Part shown: positions 14,801-22,422 of the stretch, piece by piece
Position numbering within the stretch: position 1 is the stretch's first letter
Layout: each line of letters starts with the position of its first letter
Origin: SIG440 sp045580025
GTDB taxonomy: Bacteria > Bacillota > Clostridia > Monoglobales > Monoglobaceae
Direction: 5' to 3'
Assembly (NCBI GenBank): GCA_045580025.1
Contig: JAZNNB010000066.1
Span: 1-22,475, forward strand
Length of the DNA stretch: 22,475 nt
Program-made: the position numbers and the translations under genes
Notes under the pieces: generated by a model
Database searches by the model: none
Told to the model about the DNA's origin: nothing
What the model saw: the letters and a program-made list of their open reading frames with translations, nothing else

Positions 14801-15691
14801 ATGATATTTAGGAATGTGAAATATTTCTTTGTTCAAGGTGTGAAAGGGCTTGTTTCAAACAGCCTTATGACCCTTGCATCCATCGGTATTGTGATTGCAA
14901 GCCTTGTGCTGTTTGGATTTTTCCTGCTTTTTGGCATGAATCTCAATGCTGTTGGTGAACAAATAAAAGAGCAGTGTGAAATAAACGTTTATATGCCCAA
15001 CGAAATGAGCCGTGACGGTGTTCGTGAAATAGGCAGTGCTTTAAGCGAAATTGAATATGTGAAAGAGGCTCAGCTTTATACAAAGGAAGAACGTCTCCAA
15101 AATTACAGAGAGGGCGTTTATCAGGAGAGAGCTGAGGTTATTGATACCTTGGAGGAGGACAATCCTCTCCGAGATGCCTATATTCTTGTGCTTGAGGATG
15201 TGACCAAGGCAAACGAGGTTGCATCAGCTGCTGCAAAGATTGAGGGCGTTCAGGAGGTTGTGAACCGTCAGGACCTTATACAGCAGATTTTGTCCATAAC
15301 CAATACGATAAAGCACGTAAGTGTGTGGCTGCTTTTGATTCTGGCGTTCATTTCGGTGTTTATTATTTCAAACACTATAAAGCTTGGAATGTTCTCGCGC
15401 CGCAAGGAAATCAATATTATGAAATTTGTGGGCGCGACAAATTGGTTCATACGCTGGCCCTTTATCATTGAGGGGATGCTTATTGGAGCTGTTGGAGCTG
15501 TGTGTGCATTCTTTATAGTTATGCTTGGTTATGGCTCGGTGCTTCCCACTGTTCAGGAGTTTATGGGAAATATTGAGCTTCTGGCATCAGCAGAGGTTAT
15601 AAATATGGTTATTGCGCTGTTCCTTGTGATGGGAATGGGTATAGGTATGACAGGAAGCGGTTTGTCAATAAGAAAGCATTTACACGTTTAA
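14801..15691 (+). CDS. ftsX: Cell division permease-like protein FtsX
   Basis: This 296-aa membrane protein has the FtsX layout. A cytoplasmic start and TM1 (about 23-46) precede an extracellular domain (about 50-165) that should contact the hydrolase. Three more membrane segments follow near 174-191, 222-243 and 265-285. The conserved cytoplasmic loop RRKEINIMKFVGATNWFIRW follows TM2. The 1-nt gap after ftsE suggests translational coupling. The downstream M23 protein is the probable partner. Confidence 0.95.
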   Translation: MIFRNVKYFFVQGVKGLVSNSLMTLASIGIVIASLVLFGFFLLFGMNLNAVGEQIKEQCEINVYMPNEMSRDGVREIGSALSEIEYVKEAQLYTKEERLQNYREGVYQERAEVIDTLEEDNPLRDAYILVLEDVTKANEVASAAAKIEGVQEVVNRQDLIQQILSITNTIKHVSVWLLLILAFISVFIISNTIKLGMFSRRKEINIMKFVGATNWFIRWPFIIEGMLIGAVGAVCAFFIVMLGYGSVLPTVQEFMGNIELLASAEVINMVIALFLVMGMGIGMTGSGLSIRKHLHV

Positions 15692-15707
15692 GTCAGGAGG
15701 GTTTGTT

Positions 15708-16859
15708 TTGAGCAGAAAAACAGTAAAGTGGGTTTCGATAGTTATTGCTTTGGTGTTTATTTTTGGTATCGTAGGTTCCTTGGCTGTTGAATTTGTGTAT
15801 GCGGATACAGCACAGCAAAAGATAAATCAGGCTCAGGAAAAAAAGAATCAGGCTCAGCAGAGTCTAAATTCAAACCAGACAAAACGTGCAAAGACCCTTG
15901 CCGAGATGGAAAAGCTTGAAAAAGAGACTGGCGATATTCAGGGGCAGATAGATGCTATTGATAAAAAGATTGCCGAAACCAATAAAGAACTCCAGATTCA
16001 GCAGGAAAAACTGGATATTGCTACAAAACGGGCAGAAGAAAAATATAACATTTTCAAAGAGCGTTTCCGTGTTATGTGCGAGCAAGGAGATGTTAGCTTT
16101 ATTGAAATGCTACTTTCTGCAAAAAGTTTCAGCGATTTCGTTGACAAAACTGAAATTGTGAAGGAAATTTCTCAGTATGACAAGGTTATATTTGATCAGA
16201 TGGAAGCGGTGCGTGCAGAAATTGAGGCTTCAAGAGATGAGATAGCAAACCTCAAGAAAAGTCAGGAAGAATCAAAGAGCAATCTTGATTCACAAAAAGC
16301 GGCACTGGTGAAAAAACAGCAGGAACAAAAGGCATATATGCAGGAGCTTGAAAAGGATGCGGCTACATACCAAAAGATTATTGATGAAGCGGATGCCGCA
16401 ATGGAAAGCTTAAGACGCCAGATTTCGGGTTCTCTCAGTTCATCAGGTTCGGGCGCAAAGTACGTGGGTGGCGAATTTGCTTGGCCTACACCAAGCTGTC
16501 ATTACATAACTTCACATTTTTCGCCAAGAAGAAAAAATCCGGTGACCGGTATTTATAAACGGCATACAGGTACTGATATAGGTGCGGCATACGGTGCGGC
16601 TATTGTGGCGGCAAATGCCGGCACTGTTACCCTTGCTGGCTGGAACTCAGGTTATGGGAACTGTGTTATTATTGACCACGGTGGCGGCAGAGCAACACTT
16701 TATGCTCATATGAGTTCATACAGTGTTTCAACAGGTCAAAAAGTTCAAAGAGGTCAGCAGATAGGAAAGGTTGGCTCCACAGGAAATTCAACGGGACCGC
16801 ATCTCCATTTTGAAGTCCTTATAAACGGAAATGCAGTTGACCCAATGCAATATTTTTAA
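15708..16859 (+). CDS. Coiled-coil M23 peptidase, EnvC/PcsB-type murein hydrolase (TTG start)
   Basis: The start is TTG 15708, 7 nt after AGGAGG. This 383-aa exported protein has an N-terminal hydrophobic segment (about 8-28) with a possible cleavage site after VYA. A long coiled coil (about 35-250), rich in Gln, Lys and Glu, comes next, with a short Ser/Gly linker. The C-terminal LytM/M23 domain (about 268-383) has zinc ligands His286 and Asp290 (HTGTDIG) and His367 (HLHFE), plus catalytic His334 (YAHMS). All are present, so it should be an active endopeptidase rather than a mere activator. FtsEX normally works through such a coiled-coil protein, and its position 16 nt after ftsX fits this. 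Confidence 0.92.
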   Translation: MSRKTVKWVSIVIALVFIFGIVGSLAVEFVYADTAQQKINQAQEKKNQAQQSLNSNQTKRAKTLAEMEKLEKETGDIQGQIDAIDKKIAETNKELQIQQEKLDIATKRAEEKYNIFKERFRVMCEQGDVSFIEMLLSAKSFSDFVDKTEIVKEISQYDKVIFDQMEAVRAEIEASRDEIANLKKSQEESKSNLDSQKAALVKKQQEQKAYMQELEKDAATYQKIIDEADAAMESLRRQISGSLSSSGSGAKYVGGEFAWPTPSCHYITSHFSPRRKNPVTGIYKRHTGTDIGAAYGAAIVAANAGTVTLAGWNSGYGNCVIIDHGGGRATLYAHMSSYSVSTGQKVQRGQQIGKVGSTGNSTGPHLHFEVLINGNAVDPMQYF

Positions 16860-16873
16860 GTTTAGTTCATAAA

Positions 16874-16896
16874 ATATCCTTGTCTGCATAGGATAT
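16874..16896 (+). repeat. Small hairpin after the M23 gene
   Basis: ATATCCT (16874-16880) and AGGATAT (16890-16896) flank a 9-nt loop. It lies just before a larger hairpin, and no T-tract follows it. Confidence 0.4.
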
Positions 16897-16903
16897 GGTA
16901 TAG

Positions 16904-16940
16904 GTTCATCCCTTCATCAAATGAAGGGATGAACATTTTT
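16904..16940 (+). terminator. Perfect 14-bp hairpin with short T-run: terminator or attenuator before the S41 protease gene
   Basis: GTTCATCCCTTCAT (16904-16917) pairs perfectly with 16921-16934 across a 3-nt loop. It is followed by A and TTTTT. Only 29 nt remain to the next start codon, with no promoter visible between. Confidence 0.75.
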
Positions 16941-16969
16941 GCAAGAAATATACCTGAGAGGTAAGAAAT

Positions 16970-18142
16970 ATGTATATAAGAAAATCAGTTTTGGTTGTGT
17001 GTTCAATTTTGCTTGCCATTGTGGTAGCAACTGGAACGGTGATGGTGGTTAATCCCTTCGGGGCTTTAAACTTTGAGGATTTTTTGAAGTTCAGAGTGGG
17101 GGTTGCAGCACTTGACAGGCTTTATTATGAGGAAATAGAGCCAGAAACACTGGTTGACGGAGCTCTCCTTGGTGCAACATACAGCACTGAGGACCCATAT
17201 ACAGTATATATGACAGAGGAAGAGGCAGAGAGCTTTATGGAAAGTGTTGAGTCTGATGATTATAGCGGTGTGGGTCTGTATATAACATCCAGCGAAGACG
17301 GTAAAGGCATCACTGTTATATCGGCACTTGCAAATTCCCCGGCAGAAGAAATGGGAATTGTATCAGGAGATAAAATTCTTGAGGTAGACGAAGTGCCGGT
17401 TGCCGGAAAAACTCTTCAGCAGGTGGCAAACGAAATGAAGGGCGCTGAAGGAACAGAAGTTACCTTGAAAATAATCAAAAAGTCTACCGGCAGAATTGAG
17501 GATATTGTTTTAAAACGCGCTCAGATAAAGCGTGAAACCGTTGTATCGAGAATGCTTGACGACGAAAATGCATATATCCAGATAACTCAGTTTGGAATAA
17601 ATACATCACGTGAATTTATTGAACATTTTAACGAACTGGCGAGACAAGGTATGAGACGGTTAGTTATTGATCTCCGAAACAATCCCGGCGGATATATGGA
17701 AATAGCGGTAGAAATAGCGGATGCTTTTCTTGATGAGGGAGAAATCGTCTATACCCTTGACAAAAGCGGGAAAAAGAATTCTCATATGGCAAAAAAGGGG
17801 AAAACGGAACTTCCTATGGTTATTCTCATAAACGCGGGAAGTGCCAGTGCCAGTGAAATTCTGGTGGGGGCTCTTTGCGACCACAATCTTGCAAAGACAG
17901 TTGGTGAAAAAACCTTTGGCAAGGGTGTGACACAGATACCTTATGAGCTGTGGGACGGAAGTGTTATAAAGATAACAAACTCAAGATATTATACGCCAAA
18001 GGGTGTGTGCATTGACCATGAAGGTATTGCTCCTGATTTTGAGGTAAAAATGAGCGAGGAGGAATATTTGAATATATCGGAGTCAGATATTTCAAGTGAC
18101 AGACAGCTGAAGCAAGCAATGGAGATTTTAAACAGCAAGTAG
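16970..18142 (+). CDS. S41-family carboxyl-terminal processing protease (CtpB-like)
   Basis: This 390-aa exported serine protease has an N-terminal membrane anchor (about 5-27), then a PDZ domain (about 98-180; YSGVGLYITSSEDGKGITVI, NSPAEEMGIVSGDKILEVD). The S41 catalytic domain follows, with LVIDLRNNPGGYMEIAVEIA and INAGSASASEILVGALCDH. By family spacing the catalytic residues are Ser293, Lys318 and Gln322 (KTFGKGVTQ), all present. GAGAGGTAAG precedes the ATG. A CtpB-like protease beside ftsEX and an M23 hydrolase is common in Firmicutes. The substrate is unknown; in Bacillus, CtpB acts in sporulation signalling. Confidence 0.93.
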   Translation: MYIRKSVLVVCSILLAIVVATGTVMVVNPFGALNFEDFLKFRVGVAALDRLYYEEIEPETLVDGALLGATYSTEDPYTVYMTEEEAESFMESVESDDYSGVGLYITSSEDGKGITVISALANSPAEEMGIVSGDKILEVDEVPVAGKTLQQVANEMKGAEGTEVTLKIIKKSTGRIEDIVLKRAQIKRETVVSRMLDDENAYIQITQFGINTSREFIEHFNELARQGMRRLVIDLRNNPGGYMEIAVEIADAFLDEGEIVYTLDKSGKKNSHMAKKGKTELPMVILINAGSASASEILVGALCDHNLAKTVGEKTFGKGVTQIPYELWDGSVIKITNSRYYTPKGVCIDHEGIAPDFEVKMSEEEYLNISESDISSDRQLKQAMEILNSK

Positions 18143-18169
18143 TTTTTTAAAAGTGGAGAGATTTTCAAA

Positions 18170-18916
18170 GTGGTGAGAATAGGTATTTTGGACCTGCGCC
18201 AGAAAAAATGCCCGTTGTGGTTTTGGGGAAAATATAAAAAAGAGTTTGTTCGTTTTCCTGAAACTTATTTCGAGGTGATAGGAATAAGGCTTCCGTGTAC
18301 CCTGAGGCAGTTTGAAAAACTAAAGCCCAAAACACAAAAAAAGCTTGTGGAAAAGGCAAAGAAAAAGCTCGCAAAAGATAATGTAACAGAAATTATTTTC
18401 TCAAAGGCGCTGAAAAAATATTGTTCATTTGATGGGCTTTTTGAGGAAAAAAGAAAACAGATTTTTTTGTCGCTGCTTCCGGAATGTATGCGAACTTTAA
18501 CAGGAAAATGTGGGATAAAGCTTCCCGTTAATGAAATTTGCATAAAGAACTTCTGGATGGACAGAATAAATGGGTATTTCTTAGATGAAATATGTTATGA
18601 TGCAGCAAAAATAAGAATATGCACCGAAAACACAGAAAAGGCAAAAAACATTTGTGAGAGGTTCTATGATGATACGGGTCTTTTGGTGAAGGTTACGGGA
18701 ATTCACGAAACTGTGGATGCGGATGTTTTTATAGATGCTGATATTATGCGGCTCAGAATAGGTACAGATATTCTGATTGACGGCAACGAATTTGAGATGT
18801 CGCTGGGAAATTATCTCGTTGATTGCCTGGATGCTTTGGTATGTGTCAGAAATGTAGATTTCCGCAAGAGAATTTTGTCATATTTTTCGGGCAAAAAAAA
18901 GTTGACTTTATACTAA
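18170..18916 (+). CDS. Hypothetical 248-aa protein, family not recognised
   Basis: I do not recognise this protein. The GTG start follows GGAGAG with 10-nt spacing, 27 nt after the S41 protease stop, so it is probably co-transcribed. The N-terminal third is very basic (many Lys and Arg, including a Lys-rich helix near 55-68). The C-terminal part has a beta-alpha pattern (IRICTENTEKAKNICERFYD, then TGLLVKVTG) reminiscent of a Rossmann-like fold. Acidic strands VDADVFIDADIMRLRIGTDI follow. There is no signal peptide or membrane segment, so it is likely cytoplasmic. Eight or more cysteines are scattered without a clear metal motif. Codon use looks like its neighbours. The greA promoter overlaps its last codons. 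Confidence 0.7.
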   Translation: MVRIGILDLRQKKCPLWFWGKYKKEFVRFPETYFEVIGIRLPCTLRQFEKLKPKTQKKLVEKAKKKLAKDNVTEIIFSKALKKYCSFDGLFEEKRKQIFLSLLPECMRTLTGKCGIKLPVNEICIKNFWMDRINGYFLDEICYDAAKIRICTENTEKAKNICERFYDDTGLLVKVTGIHETVDADVFIDADIMRLRIGTDILIDGNEFEMSLGNYLVDCLDALVCVRNVDFRKRILSYFSGKKKLTLY

Positions 18917-18930
18917 GGATGATATATAAT
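18902..18930 (+). promoter_or_regulatory. Sigma-A promoter of greA-lysS
   Basis: TTGACT (18902-18907), 17 nt, TATAAT (18925-18930). The -35 lies inside the end of the upstream gene. A transcript start near 18937 gives a leader of about 90 nt. Confidence 0.75.
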
Positions 18931-18945
18931 ATATAAATTGTGTGA

Positions 18946-19021
18946 ATAAAATGATGCGTTAGAGCGCTTTATCCGCCCACGGTAAGGCAAGACAAATTAT
19001 TATGTGGGCAGGAAGGCAAGA
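18946..19021 (+). promoter_or_regulatory. Structured leader of greA-lysS
   Basis: GCCCAC (18975-18980) can pair with GTGGGC (19004-19009). The 9-mer AAGGCAAGA occurs twice (18984-18992 and 19013-19021), once inside the loop and once across the ribosome-site region. A smaller hairpin (GCG/CGC with ATAAA/TTTAT) may precede it. It matches no riboswitch I can recall. Confidence 0.35.
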
Positions 19022-19027
19022 AATAAA

Positions 19028-19504
19028 ATGGATAACAAACAGATTATGCTTACCGATGAAGGACTTTTGAAACTTGAGCAGGAGCTTGAAAACCTCAAGA
19101 CCAAAAAGCGTCAGGAAGTGGCTGAAAAAATAAAAGTTGCTCGTGGTTTTGGCGACTTATCAGAAAATTCTGAATATGATGCAGCCAAAGAAGAACAGGC
19201 ACAGGTTGAGGCAAGAATTGTTCAGCTTGAAAATATGCTCAAAAACGCAAAGGTTATCGACAATGACGAAATCGACCTTACCGCAGTCAGCATCGGAACG
19301 CGCGTGACAGTTTATGATGAAGAATTTGAAGAAGAAATTGAATATAGCATTGTGGGCTCAACCGAAGCTGACCCTGATGCATTCAAAATTTCTGATGAGT
19401 CACCTGTGGGCAGAGCTCTTATCGGCAAAAAAATTGATGATATTGTGGATGTTGAAACTCCTGGTGGGGTTATTAAATTCAAAATCTTGAGCATAAACAA
19501 ATAG
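19028..19504 (+). CDS. greA: Transcription elongation factor GreA
   Basis: This 158-aa factor, of exact family length, rescues backtracked RNA polymerase by promoting transcript cleavage. The N-terminal coiled coil (about 10-75) carries the tip acidic pair in GDLSENSEYDAAKEEQ. The C-terminal FKBP-like domain has SPVGRALIGKKIDD and ends FKILSIN. ATG 19028 is chosen over an in-frame ATG at 19004 because GreA proteins begin this way and GGAAGG lies upstream of it. It is followed 14 nt later by lysS, a common clostridial pair. Confidence 0.96.
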   Translation: MDNKQIMLTDEGLLKLEQELENLKTKKRQEVAEKIKVARGFGDLSENSEYDAAKEEQAQVEARIVQLENMLKNAKVIDNDEIDLTAVSIGTRVTVYDEEFEEEIEYSIVGSTEADPDAFKISDESPVGRALIGKKIDDIVDVETPGGVIKFKILSINK

Positions 19505-19518
19505 ATAGGAGAATTAAC

Positions 19519-21018
19519 GTGAACGAAAACAACAGACAAAATGAGCAGGTCCAGGATATTGGTCAGCTTATGAAGGTAAGACGTGAAAAGCTTGCAGAAC
19601 TTCAGGAGATGGGCGAAGATCCTTTTGAGGTCACAACCTATGACAGAGATGCATACACAGCAGATATTATTGAAAAGTTTGAAGAATATGAAGGAAAGAA
19701 TGTCAGCATCGCGGGACGCCTTATGTCAAAGCGTGTTATGGGAAAGGCTTCTTTCTTTGATCTTCGGGATATAAACGGAAAGGTTCAGCTTTATGTTACC
19801 CGTGACGATATGGGTGAAGAGGTTTACAGAAAATTCAAAAGACTTGATATTGGTGACATCGTGGGGGTTAAGGGTGAAGTTTTTAGAACTCAGAAAGGTG
19901 AAATTTCTGTGAGAACAAATGAATACGTTCTTCTCAGCAAATCTCTCCAACCCCTGCCCGAAAAATTCCACGGAATGACAAATACGGACCTGAGATACAG
20001 ACAGCGTTATATTGACATTATTATGAACGAGGACGTGAAGGACACCTTCATCAAACGTTCAAAGATTATATCAACAATCCGCAAGTATTTGGATGCACAA
20101 GGCTTTCTTGAAGTTGAAACACCAATGTTGGTGTCAAATGCGGGTGGCGCTGCTGCGCGTCCTTTTGAAACCCACTTCAATGCTCTTGACGAGGATTTCA
20201 AACTGAGAATTTCTCTCGAACTTTACTTAAAGAGATTGATTGTCGGCGGACTTGAAAAGGTTTATGAAATCGGCAGAGTTTTCCGCAATGAGGGACTTGA
20301 CACAAGACATAATCCTGAGTTTACACTTATGGAACTCTATCAGGCATACACAGACTATCACGGCATGATGGATCTGACAGAAAATCTGTTCCGCCATGTT
20401 GCAAATGAGGTTCTCGGCACCACAAAGATTTCTTATAACGGCGTTGAAATGGATCTTGGCAAGCCTTTTGAAAGAATAACTATGGTTGAGGCAGTTAAGA
20501 AATATTCAGGCGTGGACTTTGATCTTATCAAAGATGCAGACGAGGCAAAGAAAGTTGCGGACGAGCATCATATTGAATATGAGAAGCACCACAAAAAGGG
20601 TGATATTCTGAATCTGTTCTTTGAGGAGTTTGTTGAAGAACACTTGATTCAGCCAACATTTGTTATGGATCATCCTATTGAAATTTCACCTCTCACAAAG
20701 AAAAAGCCGGGCAATCCCGATTATGTTGAGAGATTTGAGTTCTTTATGAACGGGTGGGAAATGGCAAATGCCTATTCCGAACTTAATGACCCCATTGACC
20801 AGAGAGAGCGTTTTAAGGCGCAGGAAGAACTTTTGGCTCTGGGCGACAGCGAAGCAAACACAACAGATGAGGATTTTATGAAGGCACTGGAAATCGGTAT
20901 GCCCCCAACGGGAGGAATCGGTTATGGCATCGACAGAATGACAATGCTCCTGACAGATTCAGCAGCAATCCGTGACGTTTTGCTCTTCCCAACAATGAAG
21001 CCGCTTGATAATAAATAG
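19519..21018 (+). CDS. lysS: Lysyl-tRNA synthetase, class II
   Basis: This 499-aa enzyme charges tRNA-Lys. The GTG start lies 8 nt after TAGGAG. The N-terminal OB-fold anticodon-binding domain (about 60-145) has VSIAGRLMSKRVMGKASFFD. The class II catalytic core includes the tRNA synthetase motif 2 region VFRNEGLDTRHNPEFTLMEL, then MDHPIEISPLTKKK and motif 3 GGIGYGIDRMTMLLTDS (465-481). Length and motifs are complete. It is the last gene of the greA transcript. Confidence 0.97.
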   Translation: MNENNRQNEQVQDIGQLMKVRREKLAELQEMGEDPFEVTTYDRDAYTADIIEKFEEYEGKNVSIAGRLMSKRVMGKASFFDLRDINGKVQLYVTRDDMGEEVYRKFKRLDIGDIVGVKGEVFRTQKGEISVRTNEYVLLSKSLQPLPEKFHGMTNTDLRYRQRYIDIIMNEDVKDTFIKRSKIISTIRKYLDAQGFLEVETPMLVSNAGGAAARPFETHFNALDEDFKLRISLELYLKRLIVGGLEKVYEIGRVFRNEGLDTRHNPEFTLMELYQAYTDYHGMMDLTENLFRHVANEVLGTTKISYNGVEMDLGKPFERITMVEAVKKYSGVDFDLIKDADEAKKVADEHHIEYEKHHKKGDILNLFFEEFVEEHLIQPTFVMDHPIEISPLTKKKPGNPDYVERFEFFMNGWEMANAYSELNDPIDQRERFKAQEELLALGDSEANTTDEDFMKALEIGMPPTGGIGYGIDRMTMLLTDSAAIRDVLLFPTMKPLDNK

Positions 21019-21027
21019 TTAAATTAT

Positions 21028-21066
21028 AAAAGCCGTATCGCAAGAGATGCGGCTTTTAGTTTTTGT
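21028..21066 (+). terminator. Terminator after lysS
   Basis: A 12-bp stem (21028-21039 with 21046-21057, one G-U) has a 6-nt loop. It is followed by a T-run interrupted only by AG. The left arm is A-rich, so it may work in both directions. Confidence 0.85.
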
Positions 21067-21071
21067 CGCTA

Positions 21072-21101
21072 TTGACTTGGTAAGCTGTGTGGTGGTATAA
21101 T
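21072..21101 (+). promoter_or_regulatory. Sigma-A promoter of metF
   Basis: TTGACT (21072-21077), 18 nt, TATAAT (21096-21101), 30 nt before the start codon. The leader is too short for a SAM riboswitch or T-box. Confidence 0.7.
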
Positions 21102-21131
21102 TTATGTATTAAGCCGTGATGGAGTGAAATT

Positions 21132-22010
21132 ATGAAAATTATAGATTTGATTACAAAAGATACGTTGTCCCTTTCTTTTGAGGTGTTTCCGCCAAAAACG
21201 GAAACAAGCTTTGAAAGTGTAAAAACGGCAACCGAGGAAATCGCAAAGCTTAAGCCTTCATTTATGAGCGTTACATATGGCGCAGGGGGCGGAACAAGTA
21301 AATATACTCTTGATATTGCAAAAAACATAAAAGAGCTTTATGGTGTGCCGACGCTTGCTCATCTTACCTGTGTTTCATCCACAAGAGAGACCGTCCGCAA
21401 TAAAATAGCGGAATTAAAGGATGCAGGCATACAAAATGTTATGGCGCTTCGGGGAGATATTCCTGAAACACTTAAAAACGAAGACAGAAGCAAGTGGGAT
21501 TTTCAGTATGCCATTGACCTCATACACGAACTGAAAGAAACGGATGCGGACTTTTGTATTGGCTGTGCTTGTTATCCCGAAGTGCATCCTGAAAGCGAGA
21601 ACCAGAAAGAAGACATAAAGCGTCTTCGTGAAAAGGTTGATGCAGGATGTGATTTTATTACAACACAAATGTTTTTCGACAACAATCTTCTCTATAATTT
21701 TCTTTATAAAATTCGTGAAGCGGGGATAACTGTTCCGGTAATACCTGGAATTATGCCTATCACGAATGCAAATCAGGTGGAAAGAGCAATAACCCTTTCT
21801 GGCTCATTTATGCCCCAGAGGTTCAAAAGTCTGGTTGATAAATTCGGCTCCGACCCTGATGCTATGAAGCAGGCGGGTATTGCTTATGCTACCGACCAGA
21901 TTATAGATTTATATGCCAATGGCATTAAAAACGTACACGTATATTCTATGAATAAGCCCGATGTTGCAAGACTTATACAGGGTAATTTATCAGAAATAAT
22001 CAGGGGGTAA
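21132..22010 (+). CDS. metF: Methylenetetrahydrofolate reductase
   Basis: This 292-aa flavoenzyme converts 5,10-methylene-THF to 5-methyl-THF for methionine synthesis, or works in the reverse direction in acetogens. The N-terminal LSFEVFPPKT (13-22) carries the catalytic-acid glutamate (Glu17). SVTYGAGGGTS, AHLTCVSSTRE, ALRGDIP and GCDFITTQMFFDN follow in family order. The C-terminus has VPVIPGIMPITN. Length is typical of the short bacterial form without a regulatory domain. GGAGTG precedes the ATG. No metH or metV partner lies in the window, and the next gene is a metal-type regulator. Confidence 0.95.
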   Translation: MKIIDLITKDTLSLSFEVFPPKTETSFESVKTATEEIAKLKPSFMSVTYGAGGGTSKYTLDIAKNIKELYGVPTLAHLTCVSSTRETVRNKIAELKDAGIQNVMALRGDIPETLKNEDRSKWDFQYAIDLIHELKETDADFCIGCACYPEVHPESENQKEDIKRLREKVDAGCDFITTQMFFDNNLLYNFLYKIREAGITVPVIPGIMPITNANQVERAITLSGSFMPQRFKSLVDKFGSDPDAMKQAGIAYATDQIIDLYANGIKNVHVYSMNKPDVARLIQGNLSEIIRG

Positions 22011-22015
22011 ATATT

Positions 22016-22378
22016 ATGCACGAATCCGGCGAAATGTACCTTGAAACCATATATGTGCTTTCTCAAAAATCAGACTCGGTGCGTTCCATTGATATATGTG
22101 AGTATATGGGTTACTCAAAGCCCAGTGTGAGCAGGGCAGTAGGACTTCTTAAAAAAGACGGTCACATTACCGTCGACGGCAAGGGCTATATCTCTTTAAC
22201 CGATAGCGGTCTTAAAATTGCTCAGAATATATTTGAACGTCACACAATTATTATGAATACACTTCTTAAATTGGGTATTGATGAAGAAACTGCGGATAAC
22301 GATGCCTGTAAAATCGAGCACGTAATCAGCGACAAAACCTTTTCTGCAATAAAGGATTTTTACAATAAAAACAAATAA
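22016..22378 (+). CDS. DtxR-family metal-dependent transcriptional regulator, short form
   Basis: This 120-aa protein starts 5 nt after metF; its ribosome site (AGGGGG) overlaps the metF end. The N-terminal winged helix (SIDICEYMGYSKPSVSRAVG, then LLKKDGHITVDGKGYISLT) is followed by the metal-binding and dimerisation helices. There is no SH3-like third domain. Aligned by eye, Met7, Cys98, Glu101 and His102 match the DtxR primary site (Met10, Cys102, Glu105, His106), where MntR has Asp in place of the Met. His76 matches DtxR His79, but the other ancillary ligands (Glu83, His98) appear as Met80 and Asp. This favours iron-type sensing over manganese, as inference. Confidence 0.88.
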   Translation: MHESGEMYLETIYVLSQKSDSVRSIDICEYMGYSKPSVSRAVGLLKKDGHITVDGKGYISLTDSGLKIAQNIFERHTIIMNTLLKLGIDEETADNDACKIEHVISDKTFSAIKDFYNKNK

Positions 22379-22385
22379 AAATTTG

Positions 22386-22422
22386 ACTTTCCCGTTGTAA
22401 AATAATTTCGGGAAAGTTTTTT
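22386..22422 (+). terminator. Terminator after the DtxR-family gene
   Basis: ACTTTCCCG (22386-22394) pairs with CGGGAAAGT (22409-22417) over a 14-nt loop and runs into six T. It ends the metF transcript. From 22423 to the window end I see no gene, only a 7-bp inverted repeat (22433-22439 and 22458-22464). Confidence 0.85.

Noticed and set aside
18937..19027. Lysine riboswitch, T-box or SAM riboswitch before greA-lysS
   Set aside because: The leader is only about 90 nt and lacks the conserved cores (no T-box sequence, no multi-helix junction).
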